Below, in pieces: positions 1 through 6,178 of a stretch of 10,495 nucleotides of DNA. Under the pieces are notes generated by a model, which did no database searches, was not told the DNA's origin, and was given only the letters and a program-made list of their open reading frames with translations. How positions within the stretch are numbered: the stretch's first letter is position 1; each line of letters begins with the position of its first letter. The DNA is from Acidobacteriaceae bacterium (GTDB taxonomy: Bacteria > Acidobacteriota > Terriglobia > Bryobacterales > Bryobacteraceae): NCBI GenBank assembly GCA_019244945.1, contig JAFASD010000177.1, positions 1 through 10,495 of the forward strand. The letters run 5' to 3'. The translations under genes and the position numbers were made by a program.

Positions 1-2
1 GT

Positions 3-464
3 CACCATCTAACAGTGGGAACGTACGGTTTCAGCGATCCTTGGGAGATCGATGGCCAGATCATGACAGGCGCCTATGCCGGGCTTACCAACGTGCATAC
101 GAATGGCGACGTCAAGGGGACGCTACATGCCGTTGTGCCGGGGGATCCGATCTTTAGTGGTATCGATCTCGCAACACTCACATACTTCCACAACAACAAC
201 TTCGCGCATCCGGGTTTGGCCGCGGGGGCCACTCTGCTGGCGGACGATGGCGCTGGAGTTGACATGATCGCCCGCAGCGCTAACGGCGTGATCGACGTGA
301 ACCTCTATGCAGGCGGTGTCTCGCCGAATGACCAGGAGTTCTATCAGCTTCTGGCGAATACGCTGACGGCGAGCCCTTCTGCTGTTCCGGAACCCTCGAC
401 TATTCTTCTGCTAAGTGCCGGTCTTCTGACGCTTGGAATCCGCAGGCTTCGGCGGAACGGCTAG
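3..464 (+). CDS. PEP-CTERM sorting domain protein, 5' end missing
   Basis: This is the C-terminal part of an exported protein. The frame is open from base 3 with no stop, and the GTG at base 15 has no reason to be the true start, so the gene begins before the window. The end is a clear PEP-CTERM signal: VPEPST, then a hydrophobic stretch (ILLLSAGLLTLGI), then an arginine-rich tail (RRLRRNG). In families with this tail, the protein is exported by Sec and then cut and anchored by an exosortase. The preceding part, with phrases such as DPIFSGID, LLADDGAG and a late QEFYQLLANTL, resembles the second half of GATase1/ThuA-like domains found in surface proteins, but this is a weak resemblance from memory. 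The last 65 bases overlap the 3' end of the tfuA gene on the other strand. No exosortase is in the window. Confidence 0.85.
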   Translation, partial: HHLTVGTYGFSDPWEIDGQIMTGAYAGLTNVHTNGDVKGTLHAVVPGDPIFSGIDLATLTYFHNNNFAHPGLAAGATLLADDGAGVDMIARSANGVIDVNLYAGGVSPNDQEFYQLLANTLTASPSAVPEPSTILLLSAGLLTLGIRRLRRNG

Positions 465-1110
465 CTCCCATCGATGGAACGGAGATCGCCGCGATCAACA
501 ATCTTGCGTCCTGTTCTTTGACGTTTGGGGCCCCATTTTGTAAAAAACCGCGCACGCGCGCGACCGCTTCCTTGCCCGCGATCTCTTGCACAATCGAGAG
601 CAGCAACGCCCGCGTGCGTTCCGGAAAATAGGCGCATTTTAGCCTTGCAATAGCTTCCGCCGCTTCAGCTCGCGTGAGCACGTTGCGCCGAACTGCGGCA
701 CGCAATGCGTATCGCGTGTTGACCAACGGTTCGGACAACGCTTCATATGTGGACGGCGAGTAAGCGAGAGCTACTTCATCATCGGCGTCCAGGATTCCGC
801 TTCGAAATAGCCGGAACACGCGGCCGACCCCAATCATTCCGTATCTGTGCAGTTCGACGGCGCGAAGCGCGCCCATGCTCGATGCCCCATACACTCTGAC
901 GCCTCTTTCAAGAAACGGCAGGATCTCTTTGGGCGTGACCGCCAGGTTTTGATAGAACTCGCCATCAATGATTCCGATGGTTTCAGGCTCGAGTGAACGC
1001 AACCGCTCCAGATCGCCGCGTTTAATGGGCGGCAGAACCGTGGCGTTCGACAGATTTCTGGCGAGGTCGGGATGAAGACTCGGGCCGGTAAAGAGAAATG
1101 TTCGGGACAT
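400..1110 (-). CDS. tfuA: TfuA-like protein, YcaO partner
   Basis: A 236-aa TfuA-family protein. Family marks are an N-terminal TGPSL (residues 8-12), GIIDGEFY (46-53), GASSMGALRAVEL (75-87), GMIGVGRVF (91-99) and DDEVAL (110-115). TfuA was first met in trifolitoxin clusters; with a YcaO partner it is needed for backbone thioamide formation in thioviridamide-type RiPPs and in methyl-coenzyme M reductase, where it is thought to help sulfur delivery or YcaO activity. Its ATG directly follows the ycaO stop (TGAATG), so the two are very probably translationally coupled and act together. The last 20 or so residues, with a polar sequence unlike the core, are read from the antisense strand of the PEP-CTERM gene and may be a recent extension. 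No methyl-coenzyme M reductase gene is seen, so a RiPP-type or other protein substrate is more likely here. Confidence 0.9.
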   Translation of the reverse strand: MSRTFLFTGPSLHPDLARNLSNATVLPPIKRGDLERLRSLEPETIGIIDGEFYQNLAVTPKEILPFLERGVRVYGASSMGALRAVELHRYGMIGVGRVFRLFRSGILDADDEVALAYSPSTYEALSEPLVNTRYALRAAVRRNVLTRAEAAEAIARLKCAYFPERTRALLLSIVQEIAGKEAVARVRGFLQNGAPNVKEQDARLLIAAISVPSMGASRSAEACGFQASEDRHLAEE

Positions 1111-2424
1111 TCAGCAGGCGTGCTGGCGCCAGAACTGAAGCGCCCGATCTCCAAGCTTGCCCTGATCGATGGACCAAAATTCAAGTCCAGGCACCAGGAC
1201 GCGCACCACAGGAAAGCTATCCGGCTCCGTAAAATCCACCACGATTGCTCGCTCGATTCCGCGCCGGACGAACCCGGAAAGGATAAATCGAATATCGTCT
1301 GCTATGTCGTCGTTCTCGATTGAGACCATTTGCTCGAACGGCCGCTCTATTCCGGCCTGCTGCAGAATCCAACGTCGGGGCTCGATCTTCTGGATGCGTT
1401 GGGTGTGCCGGGACGATGATTTCGAAGGAGCATCGGCTGATATTAGATCCTCGCGGACGCCCTGAATGTCAACCACCCGAGATTGCGCCAGTTCGGTCAG
1501 GGCCCGCACGACCGCGATCCGGGCATTCGGGTGCGCTCCAATGCCGCTATGCGCTTGCGGAAACCCCGGAACGGAATCATCAGCAACTGAGGCGATCACG
1601 CAAGCCACGCCGAAATCGGAAGTAATATCGCGCACCACAGGGGAAAGCCCTGCATTTTGGAATTTGGTGATTAATTCGGAGATGGGAGCGCCGGCATTTT
1701 GCAAATCGATTCGCGGGTATACGTCGGGATCGTCCCAACCATCGGCGGCAACTTCCTTGCCGAAGAGTGCCTCTCTTTGAGCATGTGGAATCCACTGGCT
1801 ACGCAGCTCCGCAAGGGTCCAGGCGTCGCGCTCAATGAGTTCACATAGTGCATGGGCAATCGCTTCTTCAAAGCAGTTTCCGGACGCGAGGCCGTTTGTA
1901 GAGTAGGCGACAAAGGGTGAACGGTTTCCGTTGTACATTCGCCCATAGCCAGCCAGACCGGCGGGGATCAGAACTGGTTCATGGGCAAGTAAATCATGTC
2001 CCTCCACCCACCAGTAAGGGCGATCTTTGCCGTAGTCTGGCCGAAGCTTGTGATTGAATGAGCGTGGGTCGGCAACAGGCACTTTCCCACGACAGAGATT
2101 ACGATAGCTCTTCTCAACCACATTTAGTTCGGCGTACAGGGCAGTTTGGCGCTCTATCGCTTCCATCAGGGCACCGGTGAGAGAGTCGACAGGCGCCGCC
2201 CCTTTGCCGTTATAAACGGAGATCGCATCGTCGGACTTCGGAACCACCGCCGTATAAACTGGAATTCCTAAGCGGTCCAGGCCCGTGATATTTGCGAGTC
2301 GCGTGACGCCCTTTTTCGCTGCGATTGGCGCCGCGCGAACACGAGTTTCTTCAGGGTGAACGGATCGCTCCGACATTGCCGGAGCAAGCTTCCTCACACC
2401 CTTAATGCGCCCATATTTGACCAT
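1111..2424 (-). CDS. ycaO: YcaO-domain ATP-dependent amide-activating enzyme
   Basis: A 437-aa YcaO protein. It starts with the usual lead-in (PEET at 24-27, then TRLANITGLDRLGIPVY at 41-57), followed by NGKGA (72-76) and ALMEAIER (85-92). The second glutamate-rich nucleotide/Mg block is NGLASGNCFEEAIAHALCEL then IERDA (177-201). The end has VRVLVPGLEFW. These enzymes phosphorylate a backbone amide with ATP so that a nucleophile can attack; with TfuA the usual result is a thioamide. The C-terminus (QHAC) lacks the PxPxP tail of many azoline-forming YcaOs, which fits a thioamidation-type member. There is no room for a leader-binding RRE domain before the YcaO fold. It lies 8 bases after the 88-aa peptide gene and abuts tfuA. 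The ATG at 2424 has only a distant GAGGA; Met17 at 2376 is an alternative start that keeps all conserved sequence. The exact reaction is inferred. Confidence 0.92.
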   Translation of the reverse strand: MVKYGRIKGVRKLAPAMSERSVHPEETRVRAAPIAAKKGVTRLANITGLDRLGIPVYTAVVPKSDDAISVYNGKGAAPVDSLTGALMEAIERQTALYAELNVVEKSYRNLCRGKVPVADPRSFNHKLRPDYGKDRPYWWVEGHDLLAHEPVLIPAGLAGYGRMYNGNRSPFVAYSTNGLASGNCFEEAIAHALCELIERDAWTLAELRSQWIPHAQREALFGKEVAADGWDDPDVYPRIDLQNAGAPISELITKFQNAGLSPVVRDITSDFGVACVIASVADDSVPGFPQAHSGIGAHPNARIAVVRALTELAQSRVVDIQGVREDLISADAPSKSSSRHTQRIQKIEPRRWILQQAGIERPFEQMVSIENDDIADDIRFILSGFVRRGIERAIVVDFTEPDSFPVVRVLVPGLEFWSIDQGKLGDRALQFWRQHAC

Positions 2425-2432
2425 TCGGCGCG

Positions 2433-2699
2433 TCAGTCCTCGTCGTCGCCTCCGGCCTTCAAGAAGGTGCAGATCGGGGAACCCTTGGGCAACCGTTCTC
2501 TGATGAATTTCTCAAGCTGCTCGACAGTAACATCCTTTCTCAGACTCTCAACGGTTTCGCGGCTCGAGGACAAAAACTTCTTGAACGCTCGTTTTTGCTT
2601 AGGGCTGAGTGTGCCTACGAAGTTGTGGAGTTTCTCGAGGAGATCGCGAAGATCCGCATCCGTTAATCCAATCTTTCTGAGTAATTCACGGTCAGTCAT
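2433..2699 (-). CDS. 88-aa charged peptide, candidate RiPP precursor for YcaO-TfuA
   Basis: I do not recognise a named family. The peptide is 88 aa with a strongly charged, helix-forming body: LTDADLRDLLEKLHNF (12-27), SPKQKRAFKKFL (32-43), and VTVEQLEKFIRERL (57-70). A helix-breaking PKGSP (71-75) follows, then a short tail with the only cysteine (Cys77) and an acidic end (AGGDDED). There is no tryptophan or tyrosine, no membrane segment and no signal peptide. It has a good ribosome binding site and sits 30 bases after the kinase gene and 8 before ycaO, so it is likely co-transcribed with both. A long charged leader plus a short Gly/Pro/Cys-containing tail, next to YcaO and TfuA, is the usual shape of a RiPP precursor; I infer a leader of about 70 residues and a core within 71-88. 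It could instead be an accessory or helper protein of the enzymes. Confidence 0.75.
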   Translation of the reverse strand: MTDRELLRKIGLTDADLRDLLEKLHNFVGTLSPKQKRAFKKFLSSSRETVESLRKDVTVEQLEKFIRERLPKGSPICTFLKAGGDDED

Positions 2700-2707
2700 A
2701 TCAGCTG

Positions 2708-2714
2708 CCCCTTT
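2708..2714 (-). promoter_or_regulatory. Shine-Dalgarno for the 88-aa peptide
   Basis: On the minus strand this reads AAAGGGG, 8 bases before the ATG at 2699. It is the clearest ribosome binding site in the minus-strand gene run and supports the small ORF as a translated gene. By contrast ycaO and the kinase gene have only weak sites, so the peptide could be made in larger amounts than the enzymes. Confidence 0.6.
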
Positions 2715-2729
2715 CAGATAAGTCGATTT

Positions 2730-5213
2730 CTACTTGCGAACTAAATGGGTCCGTTGAAGCAGGAGTTGGAAGCGCGAATCAGCTCGTAGGGAATCGAAAT
2801 TAGGATCAACGCCCAGCCAAATAGCTTCCTCATCGTGGTCTTCATATGCGGCCTGCAGGTCATCAATTGCGTCATTGCTTCGCCCAAGGCTTATATGGGC
2901 CAGAGCAAGATAATACCACCATGCGGTTTCGGCTCCTATCGAGTAAGCCTGGAAAACCTGCCGGGCTTTCTGCATCTGGTTTGCGCGGCTGTAAGCCACC
3001 ACTAATAGTGGTACGCGCAGGTGCGGTGTCACAGTAGCAGGAATCCCTTGAACGGCGGCCAAGGCATCCTCCCATCTTCCTTCCGCCCAGTAATTCATGG
3101 CCAGCACATCGCCAACATATCCCAGATCAGCGGAGATCTTGGTGGACTTCTTGAGAAGGGCGATCGAATCGTCATTGCGCCGAGCCATTAGGAGCACCAA
3201 CGCGTGTGCGTCAACGAACCCCAAATAATCGGGTTCGAGTGCTTCCGCAGCCTTGATCTCCCGAATCGCCTCATCGAACCGACCCAACGCTGTGAGCTCG
3301 AGCGCATAATCCTCGTGCGTCTGCGAAAAGTTCGGATTCAACTCTATGGACCTGAGAAAATCCTTCTCCGCTTCGGACCATCGGTAATCAGCCTGCATTT
3401 CCACAAACGCGCGCGCCGCGTACGCCTCGGCCAGGGTGCCATCTAATTGCAAAGCCCGTTCAGCTGCGGCTCTGGCTTTCTCCAAAGCATAGGCGGGTTG
3501 AACGCCGCCCTGATCGCGCCCGAAGAAGGCCATCAGATTATAAACATCGGCAAGTCCCGCGTAAGCCGGAGCGTAATCGGGATCGCGGGCAATCGCGTCA
3601 TTGAAATCTCGGATCGCTTCATCGAAATCGGCTTTCGTGCGCTTGTTTCGATGGAAGCGGCCCTTCAAATAATATTGATACGATTCTGAACCCGTCGCGT
3701 ATTGACGCTTCAATCTCTCCTTCAGAGAACCGCTCAATTTGAGCCGCAGCTCATCCGTTACTTCACTCGAGAACTGCTGAAGAACATCGGCCAGGGAGGA
3801 CATCTTGCCCGTGTATGCGTTGCCCCAGAGCCGGACTCCCGATTTGACATCGATAAGCTCAGCATCCAGAAAGAGATCCTCGCCGCGGCGGGAAACCGAC
3901 CCGTCGATGAGGCGATTGACGCCCAATTCGCGACCCGCCTCGCGCGCATCCAGTCTCGGGCTGTCGTATTTCAGTACGGCACCGCGGGCGCTGACGCGCA
4001 GCATTGGAATTCGCGATAAGTCATTGATCAGCGATTCGGTGATACCTTCCGTGACATAAGCAAGATCGGGATCTCCCGTGCGGTTCTGGAATGGAAGGAC
4101 CGCGACGGAATCGCTCTGACTTCCCCCCGAATGCAGAAAATAAAACACGGCGATGGAAGCAGCGACAAGAAGAAGCGCGACTGCCCCTGCGACCAGCCAT
4201 CTAGAAGTGGCGGACTTCGAATTCTCGAACGCTAGGCGGTGCGAACTCGACCGGATGCGCGAGCCGGGCTTGATCCAATCCGCGGTGTCCAGATCCGAAG
4301 AGACCAGAGCTGCGGCGATGGCATCGCCGAAGTCTTTCGCGCGCTGGTAGCGGTCTCGCGGATTAACCGAAAGTGCCTTCAATATCGCTTCCTGTGCAAT
4401 TTCGGGAAGGTCCGGCCTCAGGTCCTTCGGCAGCACCTTGATGCCTTGCAGGTGCTGCAAAATGATGCCGCCCGGAGTGGAGGCGCGGAAGGGGACAATT
4501 CCCGTGACCAGCTCATAAGCGAGAACGCCCATCTGGTAGATATCGCTTGCTGCCGATGACTTGCCCTCGAACTGCTCCGGCGCCATATAGCAAGAAGTTC
4601 CGGAAATCGTGCTCGTTTTCCACTCGGCTTCCGAAGGCCGGAACGTGGCAATTCCGAAGTCGATTAGCTTGATTCTTTCTTCGCCCTGGCCGTCGGACTG
4701 CACCATGATGTTTTCGGGTTTCAAATCGCGATGAAAAATGCCCGCTTCGTGTGCTGCGGTCAACGCTCTGCCGGTCTGTTTCAGAATGTGAGCGACTTGG
4801 GCGAGCGGCAGACCTTCTCTCGGGATCAAATGGCGCAGACTGCGGCCTGCGATGTACTGCATCACGAGGAAAGGTCTGCCGTCGGAACGGTGGCCGAAAT
4901 CAATCACCGACACAATATTCGGGTGATCGACGCGAGCGAGTGCTTCCATCTCGCTCCGAAACTTCTCGACGGACCAGGAGTCGGCGGAACGGCGATCATT
5001 CAGAATCTTAATGACCACTTTCCGCGAGGCAACTTCGATGTCGGTGGCCAGATAGGTGATGGCAAAACCGCCACGGCCTAACTCGGGTCCCAGGACGTAG
5101 CGGCCTTTGAGCAAGCCTTCGGCTATGCTTTCGGTCGGAGGCAACTGATCGCGATTCCCGACCGGATCGCCGCCGACACTGGACTCGGACGTCGTCTTCG
5201 GATCGAGATCCAT
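2730..5213 (-). CDS. Membrane Ser/Thr protein kinase with TolB-like domain and TPR repeats
   Basis: An 827-aa receptor-like Hanks-type kinase. The kinase domain spans about 39-303: glycine loop GRGGFA (46-51), catalytic Lys69 (VIK), HRDLKPEN (161-168) with Asp163, DFG (185-187) and APE (211-213), so all key residues are present. A polar linker follows, then one membrane helix (about 339-360). The outer part starts with a TolB/FlgO-like domain (about 369-495; SVAVLPFQNRTGD, then RLIDGSV) and continues as a TPR array from about 511 to 800 (for example DEAIRDFNDAIARDPDYAPA). This layout is common in Acidobacteriota and suggests a cytoplasmic kinase controlled by an outer TPR sensor; ligand and targets are unknown. 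It is followed after 30 bases by the candidate peptide, ycaO and tfuA, so it may regulate them or their product. The start has no Shine-Dalgarno; it was kept because it is the only ATG near the kinase domain and leaves a plausible 38-residue lead. Confidence 0.93.
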   Translation of the reverse strand: MDLDPKTTSESSVGGDPVGNRDQLPPTESIAEGLLKGRYVLGPELGRGGFAITYLATDIEVASRKVVIKILNDRRSADSWSVEKFRSEMEALARVDHPNIVSVIDFGHRSDGRPFLVMQYIAGRSLRHLIPREGLPLAQVAHILKQTGRALTAAHEAGIFHRDLKPENIMVQSDGQGEERIKLIDFGIATFRPSEAEWKTSTISGTSCYMAPEQFEGKSSAASDIYQMGVLAYELVTGIVPFRASTPGGIILQHLQGIKVLPKDLRPDLPEIAQEAILKALSVNPRDRYQRAKDFGDAIAAALVSSDLDTADWIKPGSRIRSSSHRLAFENSKSATSRWLVAGAVALLLVAASIAVFYFLHSGGSQSDSVAVLPFQNRTGDPDLAYVTEGITESLINDLSRIPMLRVSARGAVLKYDSPRLDAREAGRELGVNRLIDGSVSRRGEDLFLDAELIDVKSGVRLWGNAYTGKMSSLADVLQQFSSEVTDELRLKLSGSLKERLKRQYATGSESYQYYLKGRFHRNKRTKADFDEAIRDFNDAIARDPDYAPAYAGLADVYNLMAFFGRDQGGVQPAYALEKARAAAERALQLDGTLAEAYAARAFVEMQADYRWSEAEKDFLRSIELNPNFSQTHEDYALELTALGRFDEAIREIKAAEALEPDYLGFVDAHALVLLMARRNDDSIALLKKSTKISADLGYVGDVLAMNYWAEGRWEDALAAVQGIPATVTPHLRVPLLVVAYSRANQMQKARQVFQAYSIGAETAWWYYLALAHISLGRSNDAIDDLQAAYEDHDEEAIWLGVDPNFDSLRADSRFQLLLQRTHLVRK

Positions 5214-5234
5214 GAGATGGACCGCAGTGGAAAG

Positions 5235-5243
5235 AGTGTAGCA
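5235..5243 (-). promoter_or_regulatory. Possible extended -10 promoter of the kinase-peptide-ycaO-tfuA run
   Basis: On the minus strand the 69-base gap before the kinase gene has TGCTACACT, a fair match to an extended -10 element. A TTGAAC lies upstream but 22 bases away, too far for a normal -35. If used, transcription would start near 5228 and leave a leader of only about 14 bases, consistent with the lack of a Shine-Dalgarno there. The match could be by chance. Confidence 0.25.
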
Positions 5244-5282
5244 CGCGGGTGACGGTCGGGTTGTTCAATTCGTTGGAACTTT

Positions 5283-5609
5283 TTACAGCACATCCAACTT
5301 CTGAATCACGAGGACTGACTGAAAAGGCGAGCGGGGCTTCTTGTGCAAACCGAGCGTGCAGCCGGGCAGCCGACCTTTGAGTACAGATCCGATGAGCACA
5401 GATTCATTCGTCGGCTTTACGAATCCACTCGGACTTAGTGCATCGATTACATCTGCAATCCGCTCCGGCTGGGGATGCAGGTAGTACGTTTTCATGAAAG
5501 CGTCAATGCCCGCAAGCGTTTTCAGATCTGAAGAGTTCTGAGCTATGAGCGATTTCGCGCCGACTGGGAATAGCAGTAGCGCAACCGCCTGAAGTACCCG
5601 GACTAACAT
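5283..5609 (-). CDS. Small secreted protein of unknown function, perhaps truncated
   Basis: A 108-aa protein starting at the ATG at 5609, chosen because the minus strand reads AAGGG six bases before it and because a signal peptide begins there: MLVRVLQAVALLLFP, then GAKSLIAQ with a likely cut near Ala23-Gln24. The frame stays open back to 5834, but that stretch (about 75 codons) has no coding character. The mature part reads GIDAFMKTYYLHPQPERIAD then VIDALSPSGFV. A pattern of a tyrosine pair followed by HPQPE and a SGF turn is one I loosely recall from uncharacterised secreted proteins that run longer than this. The end, rich in basic residues and low in predicted structure, may come from a frameshift or deletion. 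It is 69 bases upstream of the kinase gene on the same strand and divergent from padR. Function unknown. Confidence 0.55.
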   Translation of the reverse strand: MLVRVLQAVALLLFPVGAKSLIAQNSSDLKTLAGIDAFMKTYYLHPQPERIADVIDALSPSGFVKPTNESVLIGSVLKGRLPGCTLGLHKKPRSPFQSVLVIQKLDVL

Positions 5610-5615
5610 ACATGA

Positions 5616-5620
5616 CCCTT
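5616..5620 (-). promoter_or_regulatory. Shine-Dalgarno that sets the start of the small secreted protein
   Basis: The minus strand reads AAGGG, then six bases (TCATGT), then the ATG at 5609. It is the main reason for preferring this start to the far upstream ATG at 5834. Confidence 0.5.
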
Positions 5621-5790
5621 GCTGGCGGCAATTCGTATTTCGACGCCATGCTGGAGTGTGCAGCGAATGGCCGCGCCGAAGATACGCAAGGGAGTTTATC
5701 AGCAATTCGACAGCGAAGTCCAGGAGGTTTCGAATTTCAGCTCCTGTATGGTCCACGAGTACTCCGGACGGTCGGAGCTTCCCCTCCTCC

Positions 5791-5822
5791 TTCGACAATA
5801 ACGGGTAAACTGTCTTGTCGAA
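5791..5822. promoter_or_regulatory. Inverted repeat upstream of padR, possible operator
   Basis: TTCGACAA (5791-5798) and TTGTCGAA (5815-5822) form a perfect 8-base inverted repeat separated by 16 bases. It ends 12 bases before the padR ATG, just before the GAGGGG ribosome binding site. PadR proteins commonly repress their own operon by binding an inverted repeat near the promoter, so this is the best operator candidate in the 225-base divergent gap; it does not match the classic ATGT/ACAT half sites. It could instead fold in the mRNA as an 8-bp hairpin next to the ribosome site. A smaller repeat, CTCCG/CGGAG, lies at 5762-5777. Confidence 0.45.
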
Positions 5823-5834
5823 GCCGAGGGGCAA

Positions 5835-6167
5835 ATGATAGATAAACGTATAGAGCTTCCTCAGGGAACACTCGACCTGCTGATTCTAAAGACCCTGAGT
5901 CTGGAGACTCAACATGGTTGGGCGATATCCGAGCGAGTCCAGCAGATATCAACTGACGCCCTACAGGTTCGGCAGGGGTCGCTATACCCTGCATTGCACC
6001 GGCTGGAGCGCCGTGGTTGGATTAAAGCCCGCTGGAGCACAACGGACAACAATCGTCGTGCGAAGTACTACGAATTGACGCGCGCCGGGAGGAAGCAACT
6101 TGATGTTCAGGCCGACACTTGGCGCAGATTGACGCTCGCGGTTGGGCAGATTTTGGATATGGCCTAG
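5835..6167 (+). CDS. PadR-family transcriptional regulator
   Basis: A 110-aa short-type PadR regulator that binds DNA in the cytoplasm. The winged helix covers about residues 8-85: LPQGTLDLLILKTL (8-21), HGWAISERVQQ (27-37), and the diagnostic QGSLYPALHRLERRGWIKA (47-65) with the wing that follows, ending in YYELTRAGRKQL. A short C-terminal helix (about 90-108) is the usual dimerisation segment. GAGG sits five bases before the ATG. The gene is followed after 11 bases by an ADOP permease; this pairing is very common in Acidobacteriota, and the regulator probably represses the pair in response to an unknown small molecule or stress. An inverted repeat immediately upstream suggests autoregulation. 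Confidence 0.95.
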   Translation: MIDKRIELPQGTLDLLILKTLSLETQHGWAISERVQQISTDALQVRQGSLYPALHRLERRGWIKARWSTTDNNRRAKYYELTRAGRKQLDVQADTWRRLTLAVGQILDMA

Positions 6168-6171
6168 GTGA
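6166..6171 (+). promoter_or_regulatory. Shine-Dalgarno that sets the permease start
   Basis: AGGTGA overlaps the padR stop codon and lies seven bases before the ATG at 6179. It decides for that start rather than for the ATG-type codon 60 bases earlier inside padR, and implies translational coupling of the two genes. Confidence 0.6.
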
Positions 6172-6178
6172 TCGCCAG

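Noticed and set aside
400..2424. YcaO-TfuA acting on methyl-coenzyme M reductase
   Set aside because: No mcr genes or other methanogen genes are present, and the surroundings are typical of Acidobacteriota.
2356..2721. 121-aa plus-strand ORF over the peptide gene
   Set aside because: The minus-strand 88-aa ORF has a good ribosome site, operon spacing and protein-like helical composition; the plus-strand reading is Ser-rich and featureless.
5610..5834. N-terminal extension of the small secreted protein back to the ATG at 5834 (183 aa)
   Set aside because: It would place a signal peptide at residue 76, lacks coding character, and would start head-on against the padR start. The ATG at 5609 has a proper ribosome site.
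6119..6178. Permease start 60 bases earlier, inside padR
   Set aside because: The 20 extra residues are not part of the standard ADOP N-terminus, while the ATG at 6179 has AGGTGA at the right distance.
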